A stretch of 44,779 nt of DNA from Pseudomonas sp. Irchel s3f7 (GTDB taxonomy: Bacteria; Pseudomonadota; Gammaproteobacteria; Pseudomonadales; Pseudomonadaceae): NCBI RefSeq assembly GCF_900187615.1, contig NZ_FYDO01000041.1, positions 1-44,779 on the forward strand, given 5' to 3'. A program made the position numbers and the translations under genes. Under the pieces are notes generated by a model. The model was given only the letters and a program-made list of their open reading frames with translations, did no database searches and was not told the DNA's origin. Shown piece by piece: positions 8,908 through 17,687 of this stretch (its first letter is position 1; each line of letters starts with the position of its first letter).

Positions 8908-9933
8908 GTGAGATTGTTTTTGAGCGGATGGAAGTTTTTATTTCTGGCGCTGATAGGAGGGGTGTCCGGCTGCGGCAACAGCGGCGCCATGGAAAGCTTC
9001 GGCGGCCCGACCATGGGCAGCACGTACTCGATCAAGTACGTCCGTCACGCCGATCTTCCCGCTCCGGTCGAAGTTCGGGAGGCAGTGGAGAAAATCCTCG
9101 CGGATGTCGACCGGCAAATGTCGACCTACCGCAGCGACTCGGACATCGAGCGCTTCAACGCCATGCCCGCCAACCAGTGTCAGATCATGCCCGCGTCAAT
9201 CCTTGAATTGGTTCGCGTGGGCGAGCAGTTGTCTGTGCAAAGCGAAGGCTCTTTCGATTTGACGGTCGAGCCGCTGCTCAATCTCTGGGGCTTCGGTCCG
9301 CAGGCACGCGAGGAAAAAGTGCCGTCTGCCGAAGCGCTCACCGAGGCGCGCCAACGTGTCGGCTACACCCACCTGCGCATCCAGGGTGATCAGCTGTGCA
9401 AGGACGCCGCCGTCGAGGTCGACTTCAACAGCATTGCCGCCGGTTACACCGTTGATACGATTGCCGCACGGCTAGAGGAAAAGGGCATCCACGACTACCT
9501 CGTCGAAGTCACTGGAGAACTCAAGGCCGCGGGCAGCAAACCCGACGGCTCGTCGTGGCGCATTGCCCTGGAAGAACCTCGGGATGACCGCCAGGTGGCT
9601 GAGCGAATCATTGCGGTCGACGGCTACGGCGTTTCCACTTCGGGTGACTACCGCAATTATTTCGAGCAAGGAGGGCGGCGTTTTTCCCACACCTTCGATG
9701 CCCGGACCGGTTCACCGGTCTCACACACTCTGGCGTCGGTCACGGTGATTCATCCTTCAGCGCTGATGGCCGATGGCTTGTCGACGCTGTTGCTGATTCT
9801 CGGCCCGGAGCGCGGTTGGGACTACGCAGAGAAGCACGATGTCGGCGCGTTTTTTGTGATTCGTGCCGATACAGGTTTCGTCACACGCGGCAGTCACGCT
9901 TTCGAGCGCCTCAGTGGCGAAAAAACCGAATGA
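8908..9933 (+). CDS. apbE: FAD:protein FMN transferase (ApbE lipoprotein)
   Basis: ApbE uses FAD to attach FMN covalently to threonine in target flavoproteins, working outside the inner membrane. The protein starts with a lipoprotein signal, LFLALIGGVSGC, with the lipobox cysteine about 22 residues in. Family motifs are TMGSTYSIKY, the Mg/FAD-site segment VDFNSIAAGYTVDTIA, VEVTGELKAAG, STSGDYRNYFEQ, SHTFDARTGSPV and the late SALMADGLST. About 341 residues is normal. The start is uncertain: GTG 8908 fits the signal peptide, whereas TTG 8920 would use AAGGTGAG as its ribosome site. The upstream reading to 8779 runs through a REPIN and is not credible. No likely flavoprotein target is encoded nearby. 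Confidence 0.92.
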   Translation: MRLFLSGWKFLFLALIGGVSGCGNSGAMESFGGPTMGSTYSIKYVRHADLPAPVEVREAVEKILADVDRQMSTYRSDSDIERFNAMPANQCQIMPASILELVRVGEQLSVQSEGSFDLTVEPLLNLWGFGPQAREEKVPSAEALTEARQRVGYTHLRIQGDQLCKDAAVEVDFNSIAAGYTVDTIAARLEEKGIHDYLVEVTGELKAAGSKPDGSSWRIALEEPRDDRQVAERIIAVDGYGVSTSGDYRNYFEQGGRRFSHTFDARTGSPVSHTLASVTVIHPSALMADGLSTLLLILGPERGWDYAEKHDVGAFFVIRADTGFVTRGSHAFERLSGEKTE

Positions 9934-10140
9934 ATTCGGCAATTTGAGCATTGAAAACTGGCGTTGTAGTGCAGGCAAAAGTAGCCTACGACGCGACCAA
10001 GGGTTAATGTGCGCGGCGTTGACGCTTCTATAGACTGTGTCCGGGTTCTGCACTGACCCCAAATTGTTCCTTCACGCCACAGATTGGTGTGATTTAGCCG
10101 CAGGTGCCGAGAGTGCCGCGGCCTGTTCTGAGGAGTACGC

Positions 10141-11535
10141 ATGGCTGTCTACAACTACGACGTGGTGGTGTTGGGTTCCGGCCCGGCGGGGGAAGGCGCG
10201 GCAATGAACGCCGCCAAGGCAGGGCGCAAGGTGGCGATGGTCGATAGCCGTCGCCAGGTCGGCGGCAACTGCACTCACTTGGGCACCATCCCGTCCAAGG
10301 CACTGCGTCACTCGGTGCGGCAGATCATGCAGTTCAACACCAATCCGATGTTCCGGGCCATTGGTGAGCCGCGTTGGTTCTCGTTCCCGGACGTGTTGAA
10401 AAGCGCCGAGAAAGTCATCGCCAAACAAGTCGCTTCGCGTACCGGCTACTACGCCCGTAACCGCGTCGACGTGTTCTTCGGCACCGGCAGCTTCGCCGAC
10501 GAGCAAACCATCGAAGTGGTCTGCGCCAACGGCGTGGTCGAAAAGCTTGTCGCCAAGCACATCATCATCGCCACCGGTTCGCGCCCGTATCGCCCGGCGG
10601 ACATCGATTTCCACCACCCGCGTATCTACGATAGCGACACCATCCTCAGCCTAGGCCACACCCCGCGCAAACTCATCGTTTACGGCGCCGGCGTGATCGG
10701 TTGCGAATACGCTTCGATTTTCAGTGGTCTGGGCGTGCTGGTTGAACTGGTGGATAACCGCGGTCAGTTGCTGAGCTTCCTCGACTCGGAAATCTCCCAG
10801 GCGTTGAGCTACCACTTCAGCAACAACAACATCACCGTTCGCCACAACGAAGACTACGACCGCGTCGAAGGCGTAGACAACGGCGTGATCCTGCACCTCA
10901 AGTCCGGCAAGAAGATCAAGGCCGACGCCTTGCTCTGGTGCAACGGCCGTACCGGTAACACCGATCAACTGGGCCTGGAAAACATCGGCGTGAAGGTCAA
11001 TGGTCGTGGCCAGATCGAAGTTGATGAAAACTACCGCACCGGCATCCAGAACATCTATGGCGCTGGCGACGTAATCGGCTGGCCAAGCCTGGCCAGTGCT
11101 GCTCACGACCAGGGTCGTTCGGCCGCTGGCAGCATCGTCGATAACGGCAGCTGGCGCTTCGTGAATGACGTGCCGACCGGCATCTACACCATTCCGGAGA
11201 TCAGCTCGATCGGCAAGAACGAGCAGGAGCTGACCCAGGCCAAAGTGCCATACGAAGTGGGCAAGGCCTTCTTCAAGAGCATGGCGCGTGCGCAGATCGC
11301 CGGCGAGCCGCAAGGCATGCTGAAGATCCTGTTCCACCGTGAAACCCTGGAAGTGCTGGGCGTTCACTGCTTCGGTTATCAGGCGTCGGAGATCGTGCAC
11401 ATCGGTCAGGCGATCATGAACCAGCCGGGCGAACTGAACACGCTGAAGTACTTCGTCAACACCACGTTCAACTACCCGACCATGGCCGAAGCCTACCGGG
11501 TAGCGGCATACGACGGCCTCAACCGGCTTTTTTGA
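10141..11535 (+). CDS. sthA: Soluble pyridine nucleotide transhydrogenase
   Basis: SthA is a cytoplasmic FAD flavoprotein that moves reducing equivalents between NADPH and NAD+. The 464-residue protein begins with a dinucleotide-binding motif (GSGPAGEGAAMNAAKAG). It then has GGNCTHLGTIPSKALRHS, in which the second cysteine of the disulfide-reductase CxxxxC pair is replaced; this is the hallmark separating SthA from lipoamide dehydrogenase or glutathione reductase. The NAD(P) site is VYGAGVIGCEYASIFSGLG and the second FAD contact is YGAGDVIGWPSLASAA. The ATG at 10141 has GAGGAG a few bases upstream. The 207-bp gap after apbE suggests its own promoter, which I could not place convincingly. Confidence 0.97.
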   Translation: MAVYNYDVVVLGSGPAGEGAAMNAAKAGRKVAMVDSRRQVGGNCTHLGTIPSKALRHSVRQIMQFNTNPMFRAIGEPRWFSFPDVLKSAEKVIAKQVASRTGYYARNRVDVFFGTGSFADEQTIEVVCANGVVEKLVAKHIIIATGSRPYRPADIDFHHPRIYDSDTILSLGHTPRKLIVYGAGVIGCEYASIFSGLGVLVELVDNRGQLLSFLDSEISQALSYHFSNNNITVRHNEDYDRVEGVDNGVILHLKSGKKIKADALLWCNGRTGNTDQLGLENIGVKVNGRGQIEVDENYRTGIQNIYGAGDVIGWPSLASAAHDQGRSAAGSIVDNGSWRFVNDVPTGIYTIPEISSIGKNEQELTQAKVPYEVGKAFFKSMARAQIAGEPQGMLKILFHRETLEVLGVHCFGYQASEIVHIGQAIMNQPGELNTLKYFVNTTFNYPTMAEAYRVAAYDGLNRLF

Positions 11536-11577
11536 GTGGCTCCGGCCGGTGGCCTGAGCCGGCCGGGGAGACCGATT

Positions 11578-12300
11578 TCAGCAATTCTCGAGCGTGGCAG
11601 TGGCCAAACCGGGAAAGTCTGTAATCAGGCTGTCAACGCCGAAGTCGGCGAGCCTGCGCATCAGCGCAGGCTCGTTGACTGTCCACACCGACACATGCAG
11701 CCCCTGACGCTGCGCCTTCTGCAGGCGTTCCGGCGTGCACAGGGTCCAGTTCAGCGCCAGAATTTCACAGCCATAGCTTTGCGCGACTTTCAGCGGGTCG
11801 AGCCAGGCATATTCGGCCACCAGTCCGCGGGATACGTCCGGCACCAACTCCAGCGCAGCCTTCAGCACTTCACGGGAACTTGAGGTGATGGTCACCTTGT
11901 CCATCAGGCCATGACGCTGCGCCATTTCACGAATCGCCAGCACGGTGGTCGCGGCACGCATCCTTGATGCGCTTTTGACTTCCAGTTGCCAGTGATCGAA
12001 ATCGCATTTCTCGAACAGTTCTTCCAGCGTCGGAATCGGGCATGGCTTGATCCAGCCAGGTCCCCCTTTGCGCGCATCGTAAGTCACAAGATCGGCCGCC
12101 GCGTGCTCGACGACCTTGCCGCGACGGTCGGTGGTGCGCTTGAGCGTCGGGTCATGGATGACCATCAGCTCGCCGTCCATGGACAGGTGCAGGTCCAGCT
12201 CGCAGCGGCGCACGCCGTGCTTCAGGCATTCCTGAAAACTGGTCAGGGTGTTTTCCGGTGCTTCGCCCTTGGCGCCGCGATGGCCGTAGATGAGGGTCAC
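11578..12300 (-). CDS. Glycerophosphodiester phosphodiesterase
   Basis: This enzyme hydrolyses deacylated phospholipids (glycerophosphodiesters) to glycerol 3-phosphate and an alcohol. The 240-residue protein has the GDPD signature at its N-terminus: IYGHRGAKGEAPENTL, then CELDLHLSMDGELMVIHD, providing the catalytic histidines and the metal-binding Glu/Asp. No signal peptide is present, so it is probably cytosolic (UgpQ-type). It runs convergent to sthA and lies 14 bp after the PilZ gene on the same strand, so the two may be co-transcribed. Confidence 0.92.
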   Translation of the reverse strand: MTLIYGHRGAKGEAPENTLTSFQECLKHGVRRCELDLHLSMDGELMVIHDPTLKRTTDRRGKVVEHAAADLVTYDARKGGPGWIKPCPIPTLEELFEKCDFDHWQLEVKSASRMRAATTVLAIREMAQRHGLMDKVTITSSSREVLKAALELVPDVSRGLVAEYAWLDPLKVAQSYGCEILALNWTLCTPERLQKAQRQGLHVSVWTVNEPALMRRLADFGVDSLITDFPGLATATLENC

Positions 12301-12314
12301 GGTTCTTCCTTAAA

Positions 12315-12896
12315 TTAAATGCCTGAGTCGATTTGTTCGCGGGCCAGACGTCGTTCCTGTGCCTGCTTCTGCAAGATGTAGCGGGCCAACAGCTGCCGTT
12401 GCGCATCGGTTGGGTGTTCGAACTCGGTGCCGATGTCATAACCATCGCCCTTGCGGTCGCAATGGGTGACCCGTGCGCGCAGCAACAGGCCCAGGGCTTG
12501 CGGCATCAGCACCAGCTTGACCGATAGACGTGATTCGGCGGCAATGGGGGTGGGGTGCTGAAAGTCGAGACCGCCTTCGGAGATGATCACCGGTTGCGGT
12601 TGGCCAATCTGCCCGAGCGCGGTGATCGCGACCACCTGGCTCAACAAATCGATGCGTTTGTTCTGGGATTTCAGGAACGCCGCGAGGTTTCGGTCGCGTT
12701 CGCTGATCTGGCGCAACAGGTGCTGCGACTCGAATTCGCTCAGGTGCAGTTCGCTGAGCAAGTTGAAGAGCGGGGAAGCATCCTGCAACACTTCCTGGCC
12801 TGTGGCTTCGGTAGCGGACAGGGGCCGAATTTCCAGTGCGATCGTGTCCTCGATACGGTAGTATTCGCGGCGATCTTCTTCATCTAATGTCGACAT
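12315..12896 (-). CDS. PilZ-domain protein, second motif degenerate
   Basis: This 193-residue protein begins with RREYYRIED, an RxxxR motif of the type that binds c-di-GMP in PilZ domains. An alpha-helical middle section (about residues 40-95) follows. A beta-rich C-terminal half contains ISEGGLDFQHP and YDIGTEFEHP. The (D/N)xSxxG motif is only partly kept (IISEGG, with the acidic position replaced by isoleucine), so ligand binding is uncertain. The last 20 residues are basic and helical. It is immediately upstream of the phosphodiesterase gene and divergent from lolC. The PilZ assignment is by motif and domain layout; the target is unknown. Confidence 0.75.
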   Translation of the reverse strand: MSTLDEEDRREYYRIEDTIALEIRPLSATEATGQEVLQDASPLFNLLSELHLSEFESQHLLRQISERDRNLAAFLKSQNKRIDLLSQVVAITALGQIGQPQPVIISEGGLDFQHPTPIAAESRLSVKLVLMPQALGLLLRARVTHCDRKGDGYDIGTEFEHPTDAQRQLLARYILQKQAQERRLAREQIDSGI

Positions 12897-12990
12897 GGCG
12901 AACCCATGGTAGCGGCGGTGGTCTGAGTGTAAAGCTGGTTATCGACCCCCGCCACAAGGACGTTCCTTTTCCCTCCGAACAAGCCCCGAC

Positions 12991-14241
12991 ATGTTCAGAC
13001 CTCTCTTCGTATTTATCGGCACGCGTTACACCCGTGCAAAGCGTCGCAATCATTTTGTGTCATTCATTTCCCTGACTTCGATGATCGGGCTCGCCCTTGG
13101 CGTGGTCGTGATGATTGTCGTGCTGTCGGTGATGAACGGCTTCGATCATGAGATGCGTACCCGCGTGCTGGGCATGGTGCCCCACGCGACCATCGAGTCA
13201 AGCGAGGCCATCAGCGATTGGCAACGCCTGGCCACGAAGGTCAAGCAAAACCCGCAGGTGACGGCCGTTGCGCCGTTTACGCAAATGCAGGGTTTGCTGA
13301 CCAACAACGGCAAAGTCTCGAAAGTCCTGCTCAATGCCATCGACCCGGCGCTCGAACGCCAGGTGTCGATCATTGATAACTTCATGACGCAGGGCAAACT
13401 CGACGACCTGGTGCCGGGTGAATTCGGCATCGTCATCGGCGACAAGGCCGCGGCGAAACTCGGTGCGGCGGTTGGCGACAAGCTGACTTTCGTGGCGCCG
13501 GAAGTCACCGTGACCCCGGCCGGGATGTTCCCGCGCATGAAGCGCTTTACTGTGGTCGGCATCTTCCACGTCGGCGCTGGCGAGCTGGATGGCTACCTGG
13601 GCATTACCAACCTGCAGGATCTGGCGCGTTTGCATCGCTGGAAGCCGGATCAGGTCCAGGGCCTGCGCCTGAAGTTCGACGACCTGTTCCAGGCGCCACG
13701 CACCGCGTGGACCATCGCCCGCGACCTCGGCGAAGACCGCTACTACGCTCGTGACTGGACCCGCACCCACGGCAACCTGTACCAGGCCATCCGCATGGAA
13801 AAAGCCATGATCGGCCTGTTGCTGCTGCTGATTGTTGCCGTCGCAGCGTTCAACATCATCTCCACGCTGGTGATGGTGGTGAACGACAAGAAGGGCGACA
13901 TCGCGATCCTGCGCACACTGGGCGCGACGCCGGGCACGATCATGCGCACGTTCATGGTGCAGGGGACGGTCATTGGCGTGGTCGGCACGGCGATCGGTGC
14001 CGTGGTCGGGATCTTCGCCGCGTTGAACGTCAGCGCCGCGATCGCAGCGCTGGAAGGCCTGATCGGGCACAAATTCCTCAACGCCGACGTGTACTTTATC
14101 GATTACCTGCCGTCGCAGGTGCAGAGCCAGGATGTGGTGATGGTCTGCTGTGCGGCGTTGGTCCTGAGTTTCCTCGCCACCCTGTATCCAGCCTGGCGTG
14201 CTGCGCGCACCCAGCCTGCGGAGGCGCTACGTTATGAGTGA
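12991..14241 (+). CDS. lolC: Lipoprotein-releasing ABC transporter permease LolC/LolE (first copy)
   Basis: This is an inner-membrane subunit of the Lol complex, which extracts outer-membrane lipoproteins for LolA. The 416-residue protein has the family layout. The N-terminal FIGTRYTRAKRRN, cytosolic then entering the first membrane span around MIGLALGVVVMIVVLSVMNGF, is followed by a large periplasmic domain. A cluster of spans comes at the C-terminus (IGLLLLLIVAVAAFNIIST; TVIGVVGTAIGAVVGIF; VCCAALVLSFLATLYPAWRAA). It is clearly paralogous to the permease at 14999. Its stop overlaps the start of lolD by 8 bases, implying translational coupling. Confidence 0.95.
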   Translation: MFRPLFVFIGTRYTRAKRRNHFVSFISLTSMIGLALGVVVMIVVLSVMNGFDHEMRTRVLGMVPHATIESSEAISDWQRLATKVKQNPQVTAVAPFTQMQGLLTNNGKVSKVLLNAIDPALERQVSIIDNFMTQGKLDDLVPGEFGIVIGDKAAAKLGAAVGDKLTFVAPEVTVTPAGMFPRMKRFTVVGIFHVGAGELDGYLGITNLQDLARLHRWKPDQVQGLRLKFDDLFQAPRTAWTIARDLGEDRYYARDWTRTHGNLYQAIRMEKAMIGLLLLLIVAVAAFNIISTLVMVVNDKKGDIAILRTLGATPGTIMRTFMVQGTVIGVVGTAIGAVVGIFAALNVSAAIAALEGLIGHKFLNADVYFIDYLPSQVQSQDVVMVCCAALVLSFLATLYPAWRAARTQPAEALRYE

Positions 14242-14932
14242 GTCGGGCATGAGTGATAAAGCAATCTTGAGCTGCCGCAGCCTGGGCAAATCCTACGAGG
14301 AAGGCCCTGAATCGGTGGAAGTGTTGGCCGGCCTGCAGTTGGAGCTGCATCCGGGTGAGCGGGTGGCGATTGTCGGCAAGTCCGGTTCTGGCAAAAGTAC
14401 CTTGCTCAACCTGTTGGGCGGCCTCGATACGCCGACCACGGGCAGCGTCTGGCTCGACGGTGAAGAGCTGTCGGCACTGAGCGAGAAAAAGCGCGGTCTT
14501 CTGCGTAACCGTGCACTTGGCTTCGTGTACCAGTTTCACCATCTGCTCCCCGAGTTCACCGCGCTGGAAAACGTCTGCATGCCGCTGTTGATCGGCAAGA
14601 CCGCAATCCCGGAAGCGCGTCAGCGTGCGACCGCATTGCTGGAACGGGTAGGGCTGGGCCATCGCCTGGAGCACAAACCGGCCGAGCTGTCCGGTGGTGA
14701 ACGTCAGCGCGTGGCCATTGCCCGTGCGCTGGTGAACAACCCGGGCCTGGTGATGCTCGATGAGCCCACCGGCAACCTCGACTCCCACACCGCCCAAGGG
14801 ATCCAGGACTTGATGCTGGAACTCAGCACCTCGATGCGCACGGCGTTCCTGGTGGTGACCCACGACATGAACCTGGCCCGCCAGATGGACCACGTCCTGC
14901 ATTTGCAGGACGGTTGCCTCACGCCTATCTGA
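14234..14932 (+). CDS. lolD: Lipoprotein-releasing ABC transporter ATPase LolD
   Basis: LolD is the cytoplasmic ATPase powering LolCE. The 232-residue protein has Walker A GKSGSGKSTLLNLLGG, a Q-loop in FVYQFHHLLPEFTALENV, the signature LSGGERQRVAIARAL, Walker B LVMLDEPTGNLD and the H-loop VVTHD. I start at the ATG at 14234, which overlaps the lolC stop; a second in-frame ATG at 14249 is possible. A terminator-like hairpin follows 10 bases after the stop, before the second permease. Confidence 0.97.
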   Translation: MSESGMSDKAILSCRSLGKSYEEGPESVEVLAGLQLELHPGERVAIVGKSGSGKSTLLNLLGGLDTPTTGSVWLDGEELSALSEKKRGLLRNRALGFVYQFHHLLPEFTALENVCMPLLIGKTAIPEARQRATALLERVGLGHRLEHKPAELSGGERQRVAIARALVNNPGLVMLDEPTGNLDSHTAQGIQDLMLELSTSMRTAFLVVTHDMNLARQMDHVLHLQDGCLTPI

Positions 14933-14941
14933 TGGGTTGAA

Positions 14942-14982
14942 ACCCGACGAAGCTGAAAAGCACGTCGGGTCTTTTATTTTTA
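14942..14982 (+). terminator. Terminator-like hairpin between lolD and the second permease
   Basis: ACCCGACG (14942-14949) pairs with CGTCGGGT (14963-14970) and is followed by CTTTTATTTTTAT. The following ATG is at 14999, only 17 bases after the T-rich tail. It may partially uncouple lolE expression from lolCD. Confidence 0.75.
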
Positions 14983-14998
14983 TACGGTGCCCCAGCGA

Positions 14999-16243
14999 AT
15001 GTTCAGACCGTTATCGATCTTTATCGGCACGCGCTATACCCGCGCCAAGCGCCGCAATCGCTTTGTTTCCTTCATCTCGATGACCTCGATGATCGGCCTC
15101 GCCCTGGGCGTGCTGGCGATGATCGTGGTGCTGTCGGTGATGAACGGATTCCAGCGCGAAATGAGTTCGCGCATTCTCGGCATGGTGCCGCACGCCACCA
15201 TCGTCGGCGTCAATCCGATTGACGACTGGAAGCCCGTAGCAGCGGCTGCGATGAAAAACCCGGAAGTGACGGCGGCGGTGCCGTTCACCGAGATGGAAGG
15301 CATGCTGTCCTACAAGGGCACGATGCAGCCGATTCAGGTCAGCGGTGTCGATCCGGCGCTGGAAGGCCAGGTGTCGATCGTCGCCAAGCACATTGTTCAG
15401 GGGAGCCTCGAAGCCCTGAAGCCGGGTGAATTCGGCGTGGTGGTCGGTGAGATCACGGCGCGGCGCTTTCGCTTGAATGTCGGCGACAAGATCACCCTGA
15501 TCGTTCCGGAAATCAGCACCGCACCGGGCGGGATTACCCCGCGCATGCAGCGCTTGAACGTGGTCGGTGTGTTCAAGGTTGGCGCCGAGCTGGACGGTTC
15601 GATGGCGCTGATCCACGTCGCCGACGCCGCGCAGATGCAGCATTGGGAGCCGAATCAGGTGCAGAGCGTGCGCCTGGCGGTGAAGGATTTGTACGCGGCT
15701 CCGCAAGTGTCGAGCGACATCGCCACCGGCCTGGGCGCTGCGTACAAGGCTGACGACTGGACCCACACCCAGGGCAGTCTGTTCAGTGCGATGAAGATGG
15801 AAAAAACCATGATCGGCCTGCTGTTGCTGATGATCGTCGCCGTGGCGGCGTTCAATATCATCGCGACCCTGATCATGGTGGTGAACGACAAGGGCGCGGA
15901 CATCGCGATCCTGCGCACCATCGGCGCCACACCGCGGCAGATCATGGCGATCTTCATGGTGCAGGGCACTGTGATCGGCATCGTCGGCACTTTGATTGGT
16001 GGTGTATTGGGCGTGATTGCCGCGCTGAATGTCAGTCAGATCGTCGGCTGGATCGAGCGGGTCAGCGGGCAGCACATCTTCAGTTCCGACGTGTACTTCG
16101 TCAGTAACCTACCGTCGGAGTTGCAGGGTGCGGATGTTGCGTTGATTTGCTCGGCGGGGTTTGTGTTGAGTTTCCTGGCCACTATTTACCCGGCTTGGCG
16201 GGCGGCGAAGATTGAGCCGGCTCACGCGTTGAGATATTCGTAA
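14999..16243 (+). CDS. lolE: Lipoprotein-releasing ABC transporter permease LolE/LolC (second copy)
   Basis: This is the second permease of the Lol complex, 414 residues from the ATG at 14999 (MFRPLSIFIGTRYTRAKRRN); a GTG at 14987 would add four residues. It has the same architecture as the 12991 gene: one N-terminal span, a periplasmic domain and three C-terminal spans ending YPAWRAAKIEPAHALRYS. The two permeases share long near-identical stretches in the membrane parts (MIGLALGV, VMNGF, MIGLLLL) and differ more in the periplasmic domain. They probably form the LolC/LolE heterodimer. Which one is LolC and which LolE cannot be decided with confidence by eye. Confidence 0.93.
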   Translation: MFRPLSIFIGTRYTRAKRRNRFVSFISMTSMIGLALGVLAMIVVLSVMNGFQREMSSRILGMVPHATIVGVNPIDDWKPVAAAAMKNPEVTAAVPFTEMEGMLSYKGTMQPIQVSGVDPALEGQVSIVAKHIVQGSLEALKPGEFGVVVGEITARRFRLNVGDKITLIVPEISTAPGGITPRMQRLNVVGVFKVGAELDGSMALIHVADAAQMQHWEPNQVQSVRLAVKDLYAAPQVSSDIATGLGAAYKADDWTHTQGSLFSAMKMEKTMIGLLLLMIVAVAAFNIIATLIMVVNDKGADIAILRTIGATPRQIMAIFMVQGTVIGIVGTLIGGVLGVIAALNVSQIVGWIERVSGQHIFSSDVYFVSNLPSELQGADVALICSAGFVLSFLATIYPAWRAAKIEPAHALRYS

Positions 16244-16257
16244 ACCTCTTGAACGCA

Positions 16258-16317
16258 ATCGCTAGCAGGCTAGCTCCCACAGGGGATTTGGGAACGACTA
16301 GCTAGCCTGCTAGCGAT
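16258..16317. repeat. REP-type inverted repeat (GCTAGCAGGCTAGC subtype)
   Basis: ATCGCTAGCAGGCTAGCT (16258-16275) and its exact complement (16300-16317) form 18-bp perfect arms around a 24-base spacer. It sits between the convergent lolE and copS ends. The core is a variant, with TAGC replacing the TCGC of the other REPs in the window. Confidence 0.85.
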
Positions 16318-16336
16318 GAGGCCGGAACGGCAGGCC

Positions 16337-17687
16337 TCAATCCTTCTTGGGTAACTCGATCACAAACCTGGTCCATCCATTGTCCGATTCGCAATGAATT
16401 TGCCCGCCATGGGCGCGGATGATCGACTGGGTGATCGCCAACCCCAGCCCTGCATGTTCGCTACTGCCTTCCCGGCGAGCCGGGTCAGCCCGGTAAAACC
16501 GGTCAAACAGGCGTGGCAATAAATCTTCGGAAATCGGTTCGCCGGTATTTTCAACGGTCAGGCGCAACGCGTTTGGCTGTTCGATGATTCGCACCCGAAC
16601 CTCGCCAGCGATCGGCGTAAAGCGCAAAGCATTGTCCAGCAGGTTCGACAGTGCGCGCCGCAACATGCTGCGGTCGCCCTCTATACGCGCGTCACCTTCA
16701 CGGCTCAGTTTCACCTGCGCGTCTTCAGCCAGCGGCGCAAAAAACTCCAGCAGCAGGTCCGTTTCCACTGCCAGATCCAGCGTTTTACGCTTGGGCACCA
16801 ACAGCCCGTGATCAGACTTCGCCAGGTACAACATGTCGTTGACCAGTTGCGCCATCCATTGCAGTTCTTCGAGGTTGCTGTGCAACGCTTCGCGGTAATC
16901 CTCGAGGGGGCGAGGGCGGGTGAGGGTGACCTGGGTGTGCATCAGCAGGTTCGACAGAGGCGTGCGCAGTTCATGGGCGATGTCGGCAGAGAAGGCGGAC
17001 AGGCGCTGAAAAGAGTCGTCGAGGCGTCCGAGCATGGCGTTGAAGTGGTGGGCCATTTCCGCGAGTTCCGGCGGCATGTGTTCTTCCGGCAAGCGGGCGT
17101 TGAGCGATTGCGCCGACACGCCTCTGGCGACCGCGCTCATGCGCCGTAACGGCCGCAAACCGCTACGTGCGGCCCAGGCACCCAGCAGGGCGGTCGCCAG
17201 GGCCGACAAACCCACCGTCAGCCAGATCAGGTGCTGCATGCGCTGCAAAAAGTGCTGGTGATGGGTGATGTCCAGCAGCAGGGTCAGTTGTGGCGAGTCC
17301 GGCTTGTCGGGAAACAAAGGCGCATTCAGCACACGGTAATCGGTGCCGTTGTTATTGATCGTCGAGAGTCCCGACTGTTGCGGGAGTTTGTCTGGCACAG
17401 CTCGTTGAGCTGTCATACCAGCGTCGGCCATCGCTGCCGGTGATGCGCAGCGACAGATCGGCTTGCCGGCTCAGTTCTTCGGCCAGTTTGATTTCACTGT
17501 CGTTTGATTGAAGGTCCTGCAGGGCACGCCGCAAGCCAATCAACTTGCCGTCCAGTAATTGCTGATCAAGCTCGACGAAGTGCGCCTCGCTGGCGCGGCT
17601 GAACAGCACCCCGGCAAACAACGACACCACGGCGGTGCACGCCGCAAACAGCAGCGCCAGGCGGCAGCCCAAGGACATTCTGCGCAT
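16337..17687 (-). pseudogene. copS: Copper-type sensor histidine kinase, interrupted by a frameshift
   Basis: The sequence encodes an inner-membrane kinase of the CusS/CopS heavy-metal type, but in two frames. The N-terminal part (17687 down to a stop at 17352) has the first membrane span and periplasmic sensor, ending in frame at RRWYDSST. The rest continues one frame over from about VPDKLPQQSG, with the second span (LTVGLSALATALLGAWAA), HAMP, H-box DIAHELRTPLSN, N-box LSNLLDNALRF and G-box GLGLAITQSII. The switch falls near 17395-17410; dropping one base there restores a single kinase of about 450 residues. The start overlaps the copR stop (ATGA). It could be a true inactivation or a one-base sequencing error. 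Confidence 0.85.
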
